From assembly GCA_036479015.1 (NCBI GenBank), contig JAZGFB010000047.1, positions 310,001-374,000 of the forward strand: a stretch of 64,000 nt of DNA, given 5' to 3'. Each line of letters opens with the position of its first letter. Position 1 is the stretch's first letter. Position numbers and translations under genes: made by a program. The stretch is from NVTR01 sp036479015. GTDB taxonomy: Bacteria > Pseudomonadota > Alphaproteobacteria > Rhodobacterales > Rhodobacteraceae. The notes under the pieces were generated by a model. That model had not been told where the DNA came from, did not search any database, and was given only the letters and a program-made list of their open reading frames with translations. Below, in pieces: positions 9,722 through 18,236 of the stretch.

Positions 9722-9979
9722 CTATTCCGGCAGCGTTTCCTTGGCCGGTTTCAGCCAGCGCCACAGGTAAACCAGCGGCCAACGCAAAATCGACGACCCG
9801 GCAATCAGCGCAATCAGGCCAATGATCGGGCCGTTTTGCAAGGTAACCCACCCCAGTAACGGCACGCCAATGGCGATCAGAATATAGGCCGCGGGCCAGT
9901 GGTTTTTGCGTGATGGGAACATGCCAATGACATTGGCCAGTACCAACCAGGTAAGTGCCGCGATAAGTGATGGGCTCAT
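9722..9979 (-). CDS. DUF2484 small membrane protein (second copy)
   Basis: An 85-aa protein with about three hydrophobic segments (LIAALTWLVLANVIGMF, AYILIAIGVPLLGWVTL, IIGLIALIAGSSIL) and a basic end RWPLVYLWRWLKP. It resembles the DUF2484 family, whose biochemical role is not known to me. It is a paralogue of the gene directly upstream: both share a PS/TS-L-I-A start, a W-P/F-A motif after the first helix and an R-(W/N)-P-L-(V/I)-Y end. Its ATG overlaps the stop of that gene by 4 bp. The place between murC and murB suggests an accessory membrane role in envelope synthesis, which is inference. Confidence 0.8.
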   Translation of the reverse strand: MSPSLIAALTWLVLANVIGMFPSRKNHWPAAYILIAIGVPLLGWVTLQNGPIIGLIALIAGSSILRWPLVYLWRWLKPAKETLPE

Positions 9980-10251
9980 TGCTTGCCTCCTTGCAATTCT
10001 TTGGGCAGAGTTACAGGCATCCCCATGGATTTTTTAAATATATATATCAGCGGGTTACGAAACATTGACAGAAATGCAAGCAGGCCAAGCCCAGCAACCC
10101 AAAACCCGTGCTGAACGCCGATATAACCGATCAATACCGGTGCCAGCGCCAGCAGGGTGACACCCGGTGCGAATTGCCAGCGCATGGGCAAAAGCGCGGT
10201 GACGGTGGCGATGATGGCCCAGATGGCAGCAAATATTAACGATGTGCTCAT
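9976..10251 (-). CDS. DUF2484 small membrane protein (first copy)
   Basis: A 91-aa protein with three predicted membrane segments (LIFAAIWAIIATVTALL, GVTLLALAPVLIGYIGV, WVAGLGLLAFLSMF) and the end RNPLIYIFKKSMGMP. I place it in DUF2484 by this pattern and by its position 46 bp downstream of murC. The 4-bp overlap with the next DUF2484 gene implies translational coupling. The family seems restricted to Rhodobacteraceae-type dcw clusters (recall, not checked). No catalytic residues stand out. A structural or regulatory membrane role is the most that can be inferred. Confidence 0.8.
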   Translation of the reverse strand: MSTSLIFAAIWAIIATVTALLPMRWQFAPGVTLLALAPVLIGYIGVQHGFWVAGLGLLAFLSMFRNPLIYIFKKSMGMPVTLPKELQGGKQ

Positions 10252-10297
10252 GTTTGGGTCCCGATGGCTGATGATTCTGTGGCTTCGGGGTAATAAA

Positions 10298-11722
10298 TCA
10301 TGGCTTTATGCCCTTAAGATGACTGGGCTTAAGATGCTTGGGCAGCTCATTAGCCCAAGTCGATATTGTACCCGCGCCCAGACAAATAACCATATCACCC
10401 GGCTTGGCGTGGCTGCGCACCAGCTCCACGAACTGGCTTTCATCGGCCACGGCCATTGCCTGACGGTGCCCATGGGCGATCAGCCCGGCAACCAGATCAT
10501 CACGCGCCGCCCCCGGTATTGGGTCTTCCCCGGCGGCAAAAACATCAGTAATTGCGACGATATCGGCATCATTGAAACAGCTGCAAAAACCTTCGAACAA
10601 GTTGGCAAGCCGCGAGTATCGGTGCGGCTGATGCACGGCAATCACCCGGCCACTGCAGGCTTGGCGCGCGGCTTTAAGGGCGGCGGCAATTTCAACCGGG
10701 TGGTGGGCGTAATCGTCAATGATGGTAACGCCATCCACGTCGCCAACATGGGTAAAGCGCCGGTTAACACCTTTGAAACCTGCCAAAGCATCGCGGATCT
10801 CGGCGGCCTTCATACCAAGGTGGCGGGCAACAGCCACCGCCGCCAGCGCATTAGACACGTTGTGTTCGCCCGGCATCGGCAAAGTGCAGTCCTTGATCAC
10901 CATATCATCAGACGCCAGCGCAATATCAAAATGCGCAACCGTGCCGACAAAACGCGTATTGATCGCGCGCACATCGGCCTGGGCGTTAAAACCATAGCTC
11001 ACCACCCGGCGGTCGGTAATACGCCCCACCAGCGCCTGAACTTCGGGGTGGTCAGTGCAGCACACAGCCAACCCGTAAAACGGAATGTTGGAGACAAAAT
11101 CAAGAAACCCCTGGCGCAGGTTCTCGATGGTTCCCCAATGCTCCATATGTTCGGGGTCAATATTGGTGACAATGGCGATGGTTGCGGGCAACCGGTTAAA
11201 GGTGCCGTCGCTTTCATCGGCCTCAACCACCATCCATTCGCCCTGCCCCATACGGGCGTTGCTGCCGTAGGCATGGATGATACCGCCATTGATCACAGTG
11301 GGGTCCAGCCCGCCCGCATCCAGCAGGGTCGCCACCATGGTTGTGGTGGTGGTCTTGCCATGGGTGCCGCCCACAGCGACGTTGGATTTCAGGCGCATCA
11401 GCTCGGCCAGCATTTCGGCCCGGCGCACCACCGGCAAGCCGCGTGCGCGCGCCCCGTCCAGTTCAGCATTGCCCGGCTTGATGGCCGATGAAATCACCAC
11501 CACGGCGGCGTTTTCCAGGTTTTCGGCACACTGACCCTGAAACACCACTGCCCCAAGCTTTTGCAAACGTTGGGTTATTTTCGTGGCACTCAGGTCAGAC
11601 CCCTGCACAGAATAGCCGTGGTTCAACAGCACCTCGGCAATACCCGACATGCCAATACCGCCGATGCCAACAAAGTGGATAATACCCATTTCAGTGGGCA
11701 GTTTGGTGGCGGCGGCATTCAT
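10298..11722 (-). CDS. murC: UDP-N-acetylmuramate--L-alanine ligase MurC
   Basis: MurC adds L-Ala to UDP-MurNAc, the first peptide step of peptidoglycan synthesis. The protein has 474 aa. The N-terminal nucleotide-binding motif is FVGIGGIGMSGIAEVL, the ATP P-loop is GGTHGKTTTT at about residue 118, and NIDPEHMEHWGT and YAHHPVEIAAAL are typical Mur ligase motifs of the central and C-terminal domains. Its ATG overlaps the murG stop by 4 bp. Downstream come the two DUF2484 genes and murB. Confidence 0.97.
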   Translation of the reverse strand: MNAAATKLPTEMGIIHFVGIGGIGMSGIAEVLLNHGYSVQGSDLSATKITQRLQKLGAVVFQGQCAENLENAAVVVISSAIKPGNAELDGARARGLPVVRRAEMLAELMRLKSNVAVGGTHGKTTTTTMVATLLDAGGLDPTVINGGIIHAYGSNARMGQGEWMVVEADESDGTFNRLPATIAIVTNIDPEHMEHWGTIENLRQGFLDFVSNIPFYGLAVCCTDHPEVQALVGRITDRRVVSYGFNAQADVRAINTRFVGTVAHFDIALASDDMVIKDCTLPMPGEHNVSNALAAVAVARHLGMKAAEIRDALAGFKGVNRRFTHVGDVDGVTIIDDYAHHPVEIAAALKAARQACSGRVIAVHQPHRYSRLANLFEGFCSCFNDADIVAITDVFAAGEDPIPGAARDDLVAGLIAHGHRQAMAVADESQFVELVRSHAKPGDMVICLGAGTISTWANELPKHLKPSHLKGIKP

Positions 11723-12819
11723 GTGTCGGCCCTTCCAGACAGGGTTTGCACCAATTCGACCAACCGCTCGGTTGCATCCGGGCGCCCGGTGGCCAGCGCC
11801 GCATGGGCCATTTTCACAGCCGCCTCGGGGTTTTCCATCACGGCGCGAATATGGGCCGCCAAACTGTCAGCCTGCAACAGGCTTTCGGGGATCAGTATGG
11901 CAGCATCTGCGGCCACCAGCCCCCGGGCATTGGCCGTTTGTTCATCACGTATCGCCGCGGCCAGGGGCACCAGAATTGAGGGCCGGCCAATCACGCTGAT
12001 ATCGGCCACAGATGACGCCCCGGCCCGGCTGATGACCATTTGCGCCTCAGACATTCGGCGCGGCAGATCCTGAAAGAACGGCTGCACATCAGCGTTGACA
12101 CCGTGGCTGGCGTAATACTGGCTGACCCGGTCATGGTCTTCGGCGCGGGCCTGATGCGATACGCGCAGGTTCAGCAGCATATTTTCTGGCAATTGGGCAA
12201 TGGCAGACGGCACTATATCAGACAGAATACGCGCCCCCTGGCTGCCCCCCATCACCAACAGCGTCATCGGGTAATCGCCAGGCGGAATGTAGGGCGCACC
12301 TTCGCGTTTCATCACCGCTGCACGCACCGGGTTGCCGGTATGATGGCCCTGCACGCCCTTGGGCAAAGGCGTCGGCCATGTGCCGCAAGCAATAGCATGA
12401 ACCGATTTGGCGAACAGCTGGTTGACCCGCCCCAAAACACCGTTTTGTTCGTGGATCATCCGCCGACAGCGCAACAGGGTTGCCGCACTCAGGGCCGGAA
12501 TTGACGGGTAGCCACCAAAACCCACAACCATGGCAGGACGATCCATCACCATGGCAAAAACGGCGCTGAACGTGCCACCAACTATGCGAAATGGCGCGGC
12601 CAGTTTGGCCAGAATGCCACCGCGGGCAAAGGTGGCACTGGCCACCTGCTCAATGACAACTGTATGGGGGAAACCACTGGTATAACGTGCACCGCGTGCA
12701 TCCGTTGACAGCTTGACCCGCCACCCCTTTTGCAACATTGCTTCGGCCAAAGCCTGGGCCGGGAACATGTGGCCGCCAGTGCCGCCAGCGGCAATGATTA
12801 ATAGGGGGGGGCGCGCCAT
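11719..12819 (-). CDS. murG: UDP-GlcNAc:lipid I transferase MurG
   Basis: MurG (GT28) adds GlcNAc to lipid I at the inner face of the cytoplasmic membrane, forming lipid II. The protein has 366 aa. It has the N-terminal glycine loop IIAAGGTGGHMFPAQALAE, the second loop VMGGSQGARILSDIVP, and the C-terminal donor-binding part QMVISRAGASSVADISVIGRP. The ATG at 12819 directly abuts the ftsW stop, and its end overlaps murC. The gene order ftsW-murG-murC is standard. Confidence 0.97.
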   Translation of the reverse strand: MARPPLLIIAAGGTGGHMFPAQALAEAMLQKGWRVKLSTDARGARYTSGFPHTVVIEQVASATFARGGILAKLAAPFRIVGGTFSAVFAMVMDRPAMVVGFGGYPSIPALSAATLLRCRRMIHEQNGVLGRVNQLFAKSVHAIACGTWPTPLPKGVQGHHTGNPVRAAVMKREGAPYIPPGDYPMTLLVMGGSQGARILSDIVPSAIAQLPENMLLNLRVSHQARAEDHDRVSQYYASHGVNADVQPFFQDLPRRMSEAQMVISRAGASSVADISVIGRPSILVPLAAAIRDEQTANARGLVAADAAILIPESLLQADSLAAHIRAVMENPEAAVKMAHAALATGRPDATERLVELVQTLSGRADT

Positions 12820-13986
12820 CTAGCGGCCCCGCCTGGCAAACAAATCACCGATTTCGCCCTGGGGCCGGTTGCGGGTAAAGGCCAGCAACATGCCAACCAG
12901 TATACCCCCGGCAATAAGCGATGACCCACCATAGCTGACAAAGGGCAGCGTCATGCCCTTGGACGGCAACAGCCGCACCGCAACACCGGTATTGATCAGC
13001 GCCTGAATGGCGAACATACAGGCCAGCCCGGTGCCAGCCAAACGGATAAACGGATCGCGCTCCCGCATCAGTCGCAACAGCGACCGCACGGTGATAAAAG
13101 CAAACAGCGCCAACACAAACAGCACCATAAACAGCCCGTATTCCTCGGCCGCAACAGCGATGATAAAATCGGTATGGGCATCTGGCAGCGACCATTTTAC
13201 CTGGCCCTCACCAACACCAACCCCGAAAAATCCGCCCTCTTGAATGGCATTTGTGGCGTACCCGATCTGGGTGGTCGGGTCGATCTCGGTTGACAGAAAC
13301 CCGTCAATGCGACGCGCAAAATGCTCTGAGTTTTGATAGGCAAACGAGCCGCCAACCACCACACCAACCGCCAATAGCATCAACAGCATGATCGGCGCAC
13401 CGGCAACAAAATACATCACGCTCCAGCCAAACAGGATCAGGGCGGCCTGGCCAAAATCCGGCTGCATGGACAACATACCCACAATGGCCAGCGTGATGGC
13501 CAGCGAATAGATTTTGCCGGGGGGGCCGTTAATGTCGTTGCTGGCAGATATCAGCCAGGCCGCGACAATGATAAAGCCGGGCTTTAGAAATTCAGACGGC
13601 TGAAAACTGCCAAAACCCAGTGAATACCAGCGCACCGCACCTTTGCCAAAATCGGTGCCAAACAGCGGCAGGAACACCACCGCAACAAAGGCAAACCCAA
13701 AGCCGATAATACCCAGCCTGCGCACCAAACTGGGGGACATCATTGAGGTGGCGATCATGGCAACCATGGCCACCCCGCCAAAAAAACCCTGGCGCTGCAC
13801 ATAGTAAAAAGCGCTCAAACCATTGCGCTCGGCCAACGGCGGTGACGCCGCAAGCCCCAGCAGCAAACCAATACCAAAAAGAACGAAAACAGCCGACATC
13901 GACCAAATGTCCAATGTCCGCCACCAGCGGGGTAAAATCGGCTCCCCATCCCCACGCGGGACCGTGCCGTAAACCATCTCTGTCAT
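12820..13986 (-). CDS. ftsW: Septal peptidoglycan polymerase FtsW
   Basis: FtsW is the SEDS-family glycosyltransferase that polymerises septal peptidoglycan together with the ftsI product. From the ATG at 13986 it has 388 aa with about ten membrane segments. SEDS marks are seen: GAVRWYSLGFGSFQPSEFLKP, then LPDAHTDFIIAVAAEEYG, and LPSKGMTLPFVSYGGSS near the end. The frame also allows a TTG start at 14043 that adds 19 residues. I prefer the ATG because an MTEMVYG-type N-terminus is what I recall for Rhodobacteraceae FtsW. Upstream lies an unrelated lipoprotein gene instead of murD. Confidence 0.95.
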   Translation of the reverse strand: MTEMVYGTVPRGDGEPILPRWWRTLDIWSMSAVFVLFGIGLLLGLAASPPLAERNGLSAFYYVQRQGFFGGVAMVAMIATSMMSPSLVRRLGIIGFGFAFVAVVFLPLFGTDFGKGAVRWYSLGFGSFQPSEFLKPGFIIVAAWLISASNDINGPPGKIYSLAITLAIVGMLSMQPDFGQAALILFGWSVMYFVAGAPIMLLMLLAVGVVVGGSFAYQNSEHFARRIDGFLSTEIDPTTQIGYATNAIQEGGFFGVGVGEGQVKWSLPDAHTDFIIAVAAEEYGLFMVLFVLALFAFITVRSLLRLMRERDPFIRLAGTGLACMFAIQALINTGVAVRLLPSKGMTLPFVSYGGSSLIAGGILVGMLLAFTRNRPQGEIGDLFARRGR

Positions 13987-14164
13987 GGGTGCCTGCCCAA
14001 TACTGCCTAAAATTGACGCCCGATTTTTCGGGTCTATGGACAAGTGTAACGAATCAGTGCGCCCGAGGCTAGGGGCAATCCTTGGTAACGTGGCAATTCA
14101 TTGGCTGACAGCTGGTAGCGCGGACATCCAAACGCCGCGCCACGCCAAACCGGTGGTCGCAGCG

Positions 14165-14926
14165 TTACTCTGCCGCGATAAACCCACCTATTTCAGTATA
14201 GATATTGCTGGGGCCAAAATAGTGGCTCAGTGTCATGCCACCTACAGCTTCGGTCCCAGTAGCACCGACGATCAGCCCCGCATACGTACCGTCAGAAGTT
14301 GCTGACAGGAATGGGATACCCCCACCCGTGACGGTACCGGAAAAACCGCCCACCGCGGTGATCGCGGTTTCCTCCAGTGTCACATCGGTAGTTGAATTAT
14401 TTTTCGCAGAGCGATTGGTAATGCTTCCGAAAATAGTCCCATTGACGAAGTTGGCGGTCAGCTGTGCATCGCCGCTGATTTCATCCATAATAATAAGAGT
14501 GGCGTCATCAATAAACAGGGCTGTATATTCCCCGTTGAACGTTGCTGAAGCACCGCTGGGCAAAACGGTGTCGCCCAACCGCGTTACCTGCACACCCGAA
14601 AGGCCGGATGCAGGTGTCGTACTATGCGCAATAGTGACTGTCCCGGCACCCGATATGGTCGCAGCGTACTCCGCGATCGCGTTACTACCACCGATATATT
14701 GGTTAAACCCCGGGGCACCACCACTGAAACCGGCCAGTCTTCCCACCTCAACCCCGTCGACAGTCAGCACGACTTCACTGCTTGTGCTGTCATAAGTCGC
14801 AACAAAGCCGCTGGGCAGGGTGCCGATATTCTGTGTTACCACGGTTGGCTGGCTTGTTAGATTTGAACTGTCAACGCAACCGGCAAGGGTAAAGGCAGCA
14901 ACCGTCAGGGCAAGAGTGCTTTTCAT
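14165..14926 (-). CDS. Putative surface lipoprotein, TbpB-like beta-barrel type
   Basis: The 253-aa protein has a signal peptide ending in lipobox LAGC, so it should be lipidated with Cys17 at the N-terminus. The mature part is rich in Gly, Thr and Ser and is probably all beta. The segments GEYTALFIDDATL, DAQLTANFVNGTIFGSITNRS and GTYAGLIVGATGTEAVGGMTL resemble the C-terminal barrel shared by transferrin-binding-protein-B-like and Slam-dependent surface lipoproteins; this is by pattern, not by a search. It stands between murD and ftsW, which are usually adjacent, with a 15-nt G/C tract 86 bp upstream. It has no evident role in cell division, so it looks like an inserted gene. A plain lipoprotein of unknown function is the alternative. 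Confidence 0.6.
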   Translation of the reverse strand: MKSTLALTVAAFTLAGCVDSSNLTSQPTVVTQNIGTLPSGFVATYDSTSSEVVLTVDGVEVGRLAGFSGGAPGFNQYIGGSNAIAEYAATISGAGTVTIAHSTTPASGLSGVQVTRLGDTVLPSGASATFNGEYTALFIDDATLIIMDEISGDAQLTANFVNGTIFGSITNRSAKNNSTTDVTLEETAITAVGGFSGTVTGGGIPFLSATSDGTYAGLIVGATGTEAVGGMTLSHYFGPSNIYTEIGGFIAAE

Positions 14927-15011
14927 TTTGATCTTTCAATTATCCAATGCTTTATCGATGCCTAAGTCGTGTTCATGGCAATAAAAAGGCTCAAATTTTA
15001 TGTTTGTGAAT

Positions 15012-15026
15012 GGGGGGGGGGGGGGG
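15012..15026. repeat. 15-nt homopolymeric G tract (C on the coding strand)
   Basis: Fifteen consecutive G on the plus strand lie between the murD stop and the lipoprotein start, 86 bp upstream of its ATG. Such long tracts mutate by slipped-strand mispairing and often control phase-variable surface proteins. Read length should be treated with care because such runs are also prone to sequencing error. Confidence 0.85.
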
Positions 15027-15072
15027 AGCTTAGCGAAAACCGCCGTTTGTGACAATGTGCGGGCCGCGGGGC

Positions 15073-16470
15073 TTAGGACAATATGCGCCGCGCGCATTCA
15101 ATAAAATCTTCCCCGCGTTTTTCAAAATCCGGGTACTGATCAAAACTGGCAGCCGCCGGGGCCAACAATATGGTATCGCCCGATATCGCATCCTTTGCGG
15201 CACACGCCACAGCGCGGGTCATGGTGTCGCAAATCTCATATTCCGTATCGCCCAACTGCGCGGCATAATCAGCCCCACTTTCCCCGATCAAATAGGCTTT
15301 GCTAACGTTTTTCAGATGCGGGGCCAGCGCGGCAATACCGCCATCTTTGCCCCGCCCACCGGCGATCCAACGGATATTGCTGAACGCCTGCAACGCCTTG
15401 GCCGCACTATCGACATTGGTGGCTTTGCTGTCATTCACAAAACTCACACCGTCACACGCGCCAACAAACTGACTGCGATGCGCCAGCCCGTCAAAACTGC
15501 GCAACGCCTGTTCAACCAGCTTGGGCGCAAGGCCCAAACTGCGCGCCACACCGTAAGCCGCGCAGGCATTTTGATGGTTATGGGCCCCGGGCAACCCGTT
15601 GATACCGCGCAGATCAACCGACGCGATTTGCCGGGATTTTCGGTATTCCGACAAAAACCCCTTGCGCGCAAAAACCGACCAACCCGGACCCTGCAACTTG
15701 CGCCCCACCGACACCTGAATAACCCGGTCATCACTGGGCCCTTCGCGCATCTGGCCCGCCAGATACTGGCCCTCAACCTCATCCACCCCGATCACGGCCC
15801 GATCCGGCCCGCCTTCGGCAAACAGCCGGCGTTTGGCGGCAAAATATCCACCCTGCCCCCCGTGGCGATCCAAATGATCCGGGCTTAGGTTGGTAAAAAC
15901 AGCAATGTCAGGCGTCAGCGAACGGGCCAGTTCAGCCTGATAACTGGACAGCTCCAAAACCACCACTTCGCCATCATGTGCCGGGTCCAGATCCAACGCG
16001 CCGCGCCCAATATTGCCCCCCAGCTGGCAGGGTTTTCCAGCCACCTGCAAAATATGATGGATCAGCGCAGCAGTGGTGGATTTGCCGTTAGAACCCGTGA
16101 CAGCAACCACCCGGGGTGGGTTATCAAAGCCTTCCCAGTCCAGCGTCGCAAAAGACCTAAAAAACAACCCGATATCATTGTCCACCGGTACACCAGCGGC
16201 CTGCGCAGCAGCAATAATCGGATGTGGCGTAGGGTACAAATGCGCAATGCCGGGCGACACGATCAGCGCGGCAATATCGCCCCAGTCAGCCCGGGCCAAA
16301 TCGGTCGCCGGATAGCCCCGCGACCTGGCGTGGTCACGTGTGGCTTCACTGTCATCCCAAACCAGCGGCTCGCCGCCACCCTCTTCCAATGCAATGGCCG
16401 TGGCCAGGCCAGAACGGCCCATGCCCAAAACGGCAACTTTCTGGCCGTGGTATCCGGTGACGGGGATCAT
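15073..16470 (-). CDS. murD: UDP-N-acetylmuramoyl-L-alanine--D-glutamate ligase MurD
   Basis: MurD adds D-Glu to UDP-MurNAc-L-Ala. The protein has 465 aa. The N-terminal domain begins VAVLGMGRSGLATAIAL, the ATP P-loop is VTGSNGKSTT near residue 127, and NLSPDHLDRHGG and FVNDSKATNVDSAAKAL are central and C-terminal Mur ligase motifs. The ATG at 16470 is clear. It is separated from mraY by about 680 bp of non-coding or degenerate sequence and from ftsW by the lipoprotein gene. The cluster is therefore loosened at both ends of murD. Confidence 0.96.
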   Translation of the reverse strand: MIPVTGYHGQKVAVLGMGRSGLATAIALEEGGGEPLVWDDSEATRDHARSRGYPATDLARADWGDIAALIVSPGIAHLYPTPHPIIAAAQAAGVPVDNDIGLFFRSFATLDWEGFDNPPRVVAVTGSNGKSTTAALIHHILQVAGKPCQLGGNIGRGALDLDPAHDGEVVVLELSSYQAELARSLTPDIAVFTNLSPDHLDRHGGQGGYFAAKRRLFAEGGPDRAVIGVDEVEGQYLAGQMREGPSDDRVIQVSVGRKLQGPGWSVFARKGFLSEYRKSRQIASVDLRGINGLPGAHNHQNACAAYGVARSLGLAPKLVEQALRSFDGLAHRSQFVGACDGVSFVNDSKATNVDSAAKALQAFSNIRWIAGGRGKDGGIAALAPHLKNVSKAYLIGESGADYAAQLGDTEYEICDTMTRAVACAAKDAISGDTILLAPAAASFDQYPDFEKRGEDFIECARRILS

Positions 16471-17134
16471 ATGGTGGTCCTGTTACTCGTGCCGCATTCG
16501 CTAGAATTATTACGGGTTTGGTAACGCTTGGTCGAGGGGTTTTAAGAGCAAATATTTTTCGGCCCTGGCGCTCAGCCAATGTAAGAGAGATTGAGGGAGA
16601 GGTAGATCAAATTTACCGACACTTATTTGCCTATGATTCCAAAGGTTCTGTGGGCTTTTACAGGGCTACGGATCTTGGGGTGAACCAATTCCAGCATAAG
16701 CAGCGGCCTTGGGCAGCAATATTATCAAGATCAACAATCGAAACCCTTAACACACCAATTTCCGCGCACCCCCCGCGCAATAGTTTCCAACTTTCCTGGC
16801 CCTATAGTCACATCAACCAGGTTAACTCCGTTTGGTTCGTACGTTTAACAACATTCGCTCAGCTGATTTAGTGGGTGCGGAGCGCCAGCACCTTTTAATG
16901 CCCGCGCCAGTTTTCCATAAAGATTTTGATGCCCTCGCTTGCTTTCAGGGTTGTCGCAAACGGTCGTGTGGAACCAACCAGAATTTGGTAATGTCAAATG
17001 GATATGGCCTGTGCTCTCATCAAGAATAACACCTCTGGCGTGACAGCAAGGTCAGGCGCGCCCCGTCCCTTCAGGCCATTACTGCCGCAGGTTCAGTTAC
17101 CGCTAACGCTATATGTTTCAACGCCTTAACCCCA
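16471..17134. other. murD-mraY gap with a possible gene remnant
   Basis: This 664-bp gap carries no gene I can support. On the minus strand, 17051 to 16845 is a 68-codon open frame with no start codon in a sensible place. It contains GVILDESTGHIHLTLPNSGW and ends RALKGAGAPHPLNQLSECC, which looks protein-like. It is preceded by a stop in frame and by a second frame with similar character, so it is probably the 3' part of a broken gene. I do not recognise the family. A plus-strand frame at 16518-16871 shows no protein-like features. Confidence 0.35.
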
Positions 17135-17150
17135 TGTTCGCGCGCGAACA
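17135..17150. repeat. Perfect 16-bp palindrome TGTTCGCGCGCGAACA
   Basis: The palindrome starts at the base next to the mraY stop codon. A near copy (one base different) lies at 31076-31091 behind uvrD. It may act as a short terminator-like hairpin or a binding site; no T-run follows. Confidence 0.6.
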
Positions 17151-18236
17151 CTACCGCACCTTCAGCGTCGCCAACCCCACCAGCGCCAGGATCAGCGATA
17201 TGATCCAGAACCGGATCACAATCTGGGGTTCTTTCCAGCCAAGGTGCTCAAAATGGTGGTGAATTGGCGCCATCAAAAACACGCGTTTTCCCGTGGCTTT
17301 GAAATACAGCACCTGAATGATCACCGACAGTGCTTCGACCACGAACAAGCCGCCCACGATGGCCAGCACAATCTCATGCTTCGTGGCCACCGCGATGGCC
17401 CCCAAAGCGCCGCCCAGGGCCAGGCTGCCAGTGTCGCCCATAAAGATCGCCGCAGGGGGCGCATTATACCACAAAAAGCCCAGCCCGCCGCCGATCAGCC
17501 CGGCGCAAAAGATCAGTATTTCGCCGGTTCCCGGTACATAATGCACGTCCAGATATTCGGTGAAATCAACCCGACCCACAGCATATGCGATGACACCCAG
17601 CGCCCCCGCTGCAATCATCACCGGCATGATCGCCAGCCCGTCCAATCCGTCCGTCAGGTTCACAGCATTGGCCGCACCTGCAATGACGATCATCGAAAAC
17701 GGGATAAAGAATATGCCCAGGTTAATCAGCGTGTCTTTGAATATTGGCATCGCCAGTTGGAACGCCAGATCATCAGGGTGATACATTGAAGACCAGTAGG
17801 CAGCGATGCCCGCAATCACCAGCCCCATGCCAAAACGCACCCGGCTGGACACGCCTTTACTGCTTTGCTTGGTGACCTTGGAATAGTCATCCATAAACCC
17901 AATCAGCCCGAAACCCGCCGTCACAAACAGCACGATCCAGATAAACGGATTGTCCGGACGCGCCCATAAAACCGTAGATACCAGCACCGCACCCAGGATC
18001 AGCGCACCACCCATGGTCGGGGTGCCGGCCTTGTCCAAGATATGGCTTTGCGGGCCGTCGTCGCGGATCGGCTGGCCTTTGCCTTGTTTACGTTTCAACA
18101 GCCGGATCAGCGGCGGTCCAAAGATAAAGCCAAATATCAATGCGGTGAAAAACGCCCCACCGGCGCGAAATGTTATGTAGCGAAACAAATTAAAGGCGTC
18201 GCCCCCGTCAGATAGGCTGGTCAGCCAATAAAGCAT
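17151..18236 (-). CDS. mraY: Phospho-N-acetylmuramoyl-pentapeptide transferase MraY
   Basis: MraY moves phospho-MurNAc-pentapeptide onto undecaprenyl phosphate, forming lipid I in the inner membrane. The protein has 361 aa and about ten membrane segments. Diagnostic parts are GTPTMGGALIL, the aspartates in GFMDDYSK, NAVNLTDGLDGLAI, FMGDTGSLALGG and the histidines in MAPIHHHFE. The ATG at 18236 abuts the murF stop, so the pair is translated as a unit. A long gap with a palindrome follows the gene, so transcription may weaken before murD. Confidence 0.97.
   Translation of the reverse strand: MLYWLTSLSDGGDAFNLFRYITFRAGGAFFTALIFGFIFGPPLIRLLKRKQGKGQPIRDDGPQSHILDKAGTPTMGGALILGAVLVSTVLWARPDNPFIWIVLFVTAGFGLIGFMDDYSKVTKQSSKGVSSRVRFGMGLVIAGIAAYWSSMYHPDDLAFQLAMPIFKDTLINLGIFFIPFSMIVIAGAANAVNLTDGLDGLAIMPVMIAAGALGVIAYAVGRVDFTEYLDVHYVPGTGEILIFCAGLIGGGLGFLWYNAPPAAIFMGDTGSLALGGALGAIAVATKHEIVLAIVGGLFVVEALSVIIQVLYFKATGKRVFLMAPIHHHFEHLGWKEPQIVIRFWIISLILALVGLATLKVR

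Noticed and set aside
10157..11491. A 444-codon plus-strand frame opposite murC
   Set aside because: Shadow of murC; the translation is low-complexity with many His, Gln and Arg and no motifs.
16518..16871. A 117-codon plus-strand frame in the murD-mraY gap
   Set aside because: No protein-like features, and the gap appears degenerate.
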